NCBI GenBank assembly: GCA_964421085.1
Contig: CAYQVO010000002.1
Coordinates: 1 to 64,000 of the forward strand
Source of the DNA: CAYQVO01 sp964421085
Lineage (GTDB): Bacteria; Bdellovibrionota_C; UBA2361; CAYQVO01
Length of the DNA stretch: 64,000 nt
Reading direction: 5' to 3'
Shown: in pieces, positions 61,755-64,000 of the stretch
Layout of the letters: each line of letters opens with the position of its first letter
Numbering within the stretch: the first letter of the stretch is position 1
The notes under the pieces: generated by a model
Databases searched by the model: none
Told to the model about the DNA's origin: nothing
Seen by the model: the letters and a program-made list of their open reading frames with translations, nothing else
Program-made: the position numbers and the translations under genes

Positions 61755-62240
61755 TCAGACTGACGGCAGCTCTTCCCAGCCGAGTTCGTCGGCGAGCGCA
61801 TCGCGGAACCAGTTCCGCTGCGCGGCGATCAACTTGTAGTGATACTCGAGGTCGTCGACGGTAATGTCGGCAGCGCCGAGACTCGCGCTCAAAACGAGAT
61901 AATGCCCGACAACGCTCACCTTGATTCCGATTAAGCCATCCGCGATTTCAAGAGCCGCAGCCAGCATCTCATACCCCCCTCGGATGGGTACGGTTGCGAT
62001 GTTCACGCCCATGTATACTGTGGTCTCGGTTTTGTTTCTAAGCCCCTCCACGAGCACTTCGAGATCTTCATCTTCACCGGTTGAAATCATCCATCGCGAG
62101 TTTTCTGTGGTCGCTTCGCGCTGGCACTGGTCGGGGTCGAATCCAAGCCTGAGAATAAAGTCTTTAACCAGGCGCAGCGGATCTTTACCGCCGCTGATTT
62201 GCCGAATACCCGGGACTGCGAACTTTTTAATCTTTGTCAT
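61755..62240 (-). CDS. YbjN-like hypothetical protein
   Basis: 161 residues, soluble. The layout (N-terminal helix, then strands, TTVYMGVNIATVPIRGGYEMLAAALEIADGLIGIKVSVVGHYLVLSASL, and a C-terminal helix) resembles the YbjN/type III secretion chaperone-like fold, usually small dimeric proteins of unclear role. Family assignment is by overall pattern, not by a signature motif. It is convergent with the helicase gene and lies 66 bases downstream of rlmH on the same strand. Confidence 0.6.
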   Translation of the reverse strand: MTKIKKFAVPGIRQISGGKDPLRLVKDFILRLGFDPDQCQREATTENSRWMISTGEDEDLEVLVEGLRNKTETTVYMGVNIATVPIRGGYEMLAAALEIADGLIGIKVSVVGHYLVLSASLGAADITVDDLEYHYKLIAAQRNWFRDALADELGWEELPSV

Positions 62241-62306
62241 ATTTCCTCAATACGGCACGAACAGTCAATTTAACCAGTATGCCGTCTCAAAACAACACCC
62301 GCCCGC

Positions 62307-62777
62307 TCATTTGTGATATCGAATGCCCTTCATGATTGTAAACGCACGGTAAAGCTGTTCTATGAGGATCAGGCGTGTGAGTTGATACGGAAATGTCAAC
62401 CGGGAAAGAGAAAGTATCAGACCGGCCCTTTTCTTCACGGATTCATCAAGACCGCAGGCTCCTCCAATAATGAAGCAGAAAGCTGAAATTCCCCGCTGAG
62501 TTTTATCCTCGAAAAAAGCGGCGAGTTTCCGTGATGACATCTCAACGCCCTGTTCATCAAGAACAATCACAAATTCATCAGGTTTCAGTTTGTCCAGAAT
62601 CGCTGCACCCTCTCTTTTCTTCGCTTCACTTTCGGAAAGAGAAGATGCCGCCTCCATCCCCAGCTCCAGACGATCAATCTTCATAAAGGAGGAAGTCCTC
62701 CTGATGTAGTCTTCCTCGCCCTGAGCGAGGTGTTTTTGCCGGGTCTTTCCAGCAGAGATTATGCGAATTTTTATCAC
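62307..62777 (-). CDS. rlmH: 23S rRNA pseudouridine1915 N3-methyltransferase RlmH
   Basis: 156 residues, the usual length. The SPOUT signature is complete: VIVLDEQGVEMSS, FIIGGACGLDESV, LSLSRLTFPYQLTRLILIEQLYRA and the C-terminal GIRYHK. It methylates pseudouridine 1915 in helix 69 of 23S rRNA and works as a dimer with a trefoil knot. It is followed on the same strand by the YbjN-like gene. Confidence 0.95.
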   Translation of the reverse strand: MIKIRIISAGKTRQKHLAQGEEDYIRRTSSFMKIDRLELGMEAASSLSESEAKKREGAAILDKLKPDEFVIVLDEQGVEMSSRKLAAFFEDKTQRGISAFCFIIGGACGLDESVKKRAGLILSLSRLTFPYQLTRLILIEQLYRAFTIMKGIRYHK

Positions 62778-62978
62778 TTCCGCCAGTTATTCTTTAAATT
62801 TCAGCAGCTTAGAGTCTCTGAAAAAAACGAAAAAGTCTACTTAAGTTTCTTAAATAAGCAGCCGAAGCAATATTTGAAGAAAGGATTCTCGTCGATGTAA
62901 CCCCACGGATGGTTTGAATCGGATAACTTGATCCCTTAAGCTCCAGCAGCTGTGGGACCTTATCATGGACGAGGGCTC

Positions 62979-63254
62979 ATGAAAATTGACGCAATCAATC
63001 GCATATTCTCATCTTTAAACGAAAAACCCAGAATCGAAGGCGAACAGGAAGAAAGGAAAGTCCAGGATCCTGCGCTGAAATTAGTGCCGGGCCAGCAGCA
63101 GCAGGCTGCCAATATCGCTTCTGACTTTGGCGTGGAAAGAGCTGAAGATCCCGGCAAAGTGGAGAGGATCAAAGAGCAGGTCAACGCGGGAACGTATAAA
63201 GTCGACTCCCGGGAAGTTGCCACCGCAATGCTGAAAGATCTGATGTCGCTGTAG
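62979..63254 (+). CDS. flgM: FlgM-like anti-sigma-28 factor
   Basis: 91 residues from ATG 62979 (the frame is open back to 62952). The N-terminal half is Gln/Glu/Arg-rich and probably disordered. The C-terminal segment KVERIKEQVNAGTYKVDSREVATAMLKDLM is the FlgM sigma-28-binding motif. FlgM blocks FliA until export through the flagellar hook. No other flagellar gene is in the window, so this would be an isolated flgM. The upstream interval (200 bases) shows no clear sigma-28 promoter. Confidence 0.82.
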   Translation: MKIDAINRIFSSLNEKPRIEGEQEERKVQDPALKLVPGQQQQAANIASDFGVERAEDPGKVERIKEQVNAGTYKVDSREVATAMLKDLMSL

Positions 63255-63334
63255 TTCGCTGAAGAAAGCGATTTGCCGGACACCGGGGATGCACCGGAAG
63301 CTCCAGGATTCCTGCGACTGCGCGACGGAAGGAA

Positions 63335-63826
63335 TCAGCTCATCAATCCATGCCGTGAATCCTGAATGCGCCGCTGGAGATGCATCAGTGCGTCAATCAC
63401 AGTCTCCGGCCGCGGCGGGCAGCCAGGAATGTACATGTCGACCGGAATAATTTTATCTATACCGTTTACGGCAGTATAGTTATCGTAAAAACCTCCCGAT
63501 GACGCGCAGGCTCCGAAAGCAACCACCCATTTCGGTTCGGCCATCTGTTCGTAAATTCTCAGAAGCACGGGTGCAAGCTTGTGATTAACCGTCCCGACAA
63601 CAAAGAGAAGATCGGCCTGTCTCGGTGTGAACCTCGGAAGCGCAGCGCCGAACCTGTCCGTGTCGTAATGAGCGCAGCTTGCCGACATGTACTCCATGCC
63701 GCAGCAGGCGGTGACGAACGGGTAAGGAAAAATAGAATACTTCCTGACCCAGCCAAGCGCGGCTTCGAGCCGGGTGAGAAAGAATCCGGATTCATCGGGC
63801 CGGGGGCAGGACTTCTCGTTGCTCAT
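63335..63826 (-). CDS. nuoB: NADH-quinone oxidoreductase subunit B
   Basis: 163 residues from ATG 63826. The four N2 [4Fe-4S] ligands are visible: the CC pair in TACCGMEYM, Cys in GACASSGG and Cys in YIPGCPPRPE. The protein belongs to the peripheral arm of complex I. Gene context is odd: no nuoA, C or D adjoins (flgM converges downstream), and a bidirectional terminator lies 26 bases before the ATG. No clear ribosome binding site precedes the ATG. It could be a stand-alone second copy of NuoB. Confidence 0.92.
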   Translation of the reverse strand: MSNEKSCPRPDESGFFLTRLEAALGWVRKYSIFPYPFVTACCGMEYMSASCAHYDTDRFGAALPRFTPRQADLLFVVGTVNHKLAPVLLRIYEQMAEPKWVVAFGACASSGGFYDNYTAVNGIDKIIPVDMYIPGCPPRPETVIDALMHLQRRIQDSRHGLMS

Positions 63827-63851
63827 GGGATGCGATAATAGAAAAAAAAAC

Positions 63852-63893
63852 AATACGCGACAATCTCACCAGGGAGACTGCCGCGTATTTTTT
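63852..63893. terminator. Bidirectional terminator-like hairpin upstream of nuoB
   Basis: AATACGCG (63852-63859) pairs with CGCGTATT (63882-63889); an inner TCTC/GAGA pair (63864-63867 with 63874-63877) adds to it. Six T follow on the plus strand (63888-63893), and the nine A at 63842-63850 give a T-run for the minus strand, running into the nuoB leader. It may act in both directions. Confidence 0.8.
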
Positions 63894-63918
63894 ACCGGAA
63901 GCCCTTGAGCTCCCGGAT

Positions 63919-63944
63919 CCTGTCTCGAAGAGACAGGGGTTTTG
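63919..63944 (+). terminator. Second terminator-like hairpin
   Basis: Perfect 8-bp stem CCTGTCTC / GAGACAGG (63919-63926 with 63930-63937) around a GAA loop, then GGTTTT. T-run is short, so it may be weak. No gene reads into it from the left within this window. Confidence 0.5.
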
Positions 63945-64000
63945 AAATGTGTTATTTACCTTCAATGCTGAAAGTACGTTAATATGATGCTATGCTGAGG

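Overview
The window comes from a Gram-negative bacterium. It carries an Mla phospholipid-transport operon, hldD (lipopolysaccharide inner core), lipoproteins with lipoboxes, a Tad pilus operon, a prepilin peptidase, a sigma-54-type activator, a eukaryote-like Ser/Thr kinase and FlgM. Secreted proteins with Asp-Thr repeat stalks, many degenerate signalling proteins and several secreted hydrolases recall the former Deltaproteobacteria (Myxococcota-like lineages). That placement is an inference, and no rRNA or tRNA is present to test it. Three runs of N (25291-25300, 39290-39299, 52040-52145) show a scaffolded draft assembly. The left edge starts exactly at the first base of a 60-bp tandem repeat, which suggests a contig break there.

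Layout. 1-3166 (minus): a two-gene cassette of a conserved hypothetical plus a Cys-rich Asp-Thr repeat secreted protein, present once apparently intact and once truncated and frameshifted. 3219-9265 (plus): small lipoprotein, GspE/PilB-type ATPase, RppH, a membrane protein, RecJ and a secreted metalloprotease. 9277-12595: secreted ComEC-like hydrolase, two family 2 glycosyltransferases and a trypsin-like lipoprotein. 12773-17961 (plus): the classic rpmH-rnpA-yidD-yidC-mnmE block followed by a Memo-family gene and a clear terminator. 18145-19189: hypothetical and signal peptidase I. 19206-26314 (minus): Ser/Thr kinase, gpsA, gyrA, pepA. 26478-30645 (plus): degenerate receiver/HD protein, sulfatase-fold enzyme, VanX-type dipeptidase. 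30632-41186 (minus): a Tad operon (tadZ/cpaE, flp, cpaB, tadA, tadB, tadC, tadG-like, tadE-like) that runs straight into a response regulator and a hybrid histidine kinase. 41332-44377: unknown proteins and an orphan branched-chain-type binding protein. 44722-50890: HAD phosphatase, TerB-DnaJ membrane protein, zinc-ribbon protein, phosphofructokinase, GT-C glycosyltransferase, hldD. 50933-51779 (minus): a histidine phosphatase directly behind a TPP riboswitch. 51846-55625 (minus): degenerate signalling protein, DUF4124 protein, NtrC-family regulator, prepilin peptidase. 55793-58490 (minus): mlaEFDC. 58497-63826: rlmE, a 37-residue membrane peptide with its own promoter-like region, a PcrA/UvrD helicase, a YbjN-like protein, rlmH, flgM, and a lone nuoB downstream of a bidirectional terminator.

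The genes work together mainly around the envelope: pilus assembly (Tad plus a distant prepilin peptidase and a GspE-type ATPase), protein insertion and export (YidC, YidD, LepB), outer-membrane lipid balance (Mla), LPS and glycan synthesis (HldD, three glycosyltransferases) and secreted degradation (reprolysin-like protease, trypsin-like protease, ComEC-like hydrolase). The items I find most worth following are the TPP riboswitch that controls a histidine phosphatase of unknown substrate, the duplicated Asp-Thr repeat cassette, the operator-flanked 37-residue peptide, and several core ATPase or regulator motifs that are altered in otherwise intact genes (MlaF signature, sigma-54 activator loop and receiver Asp).
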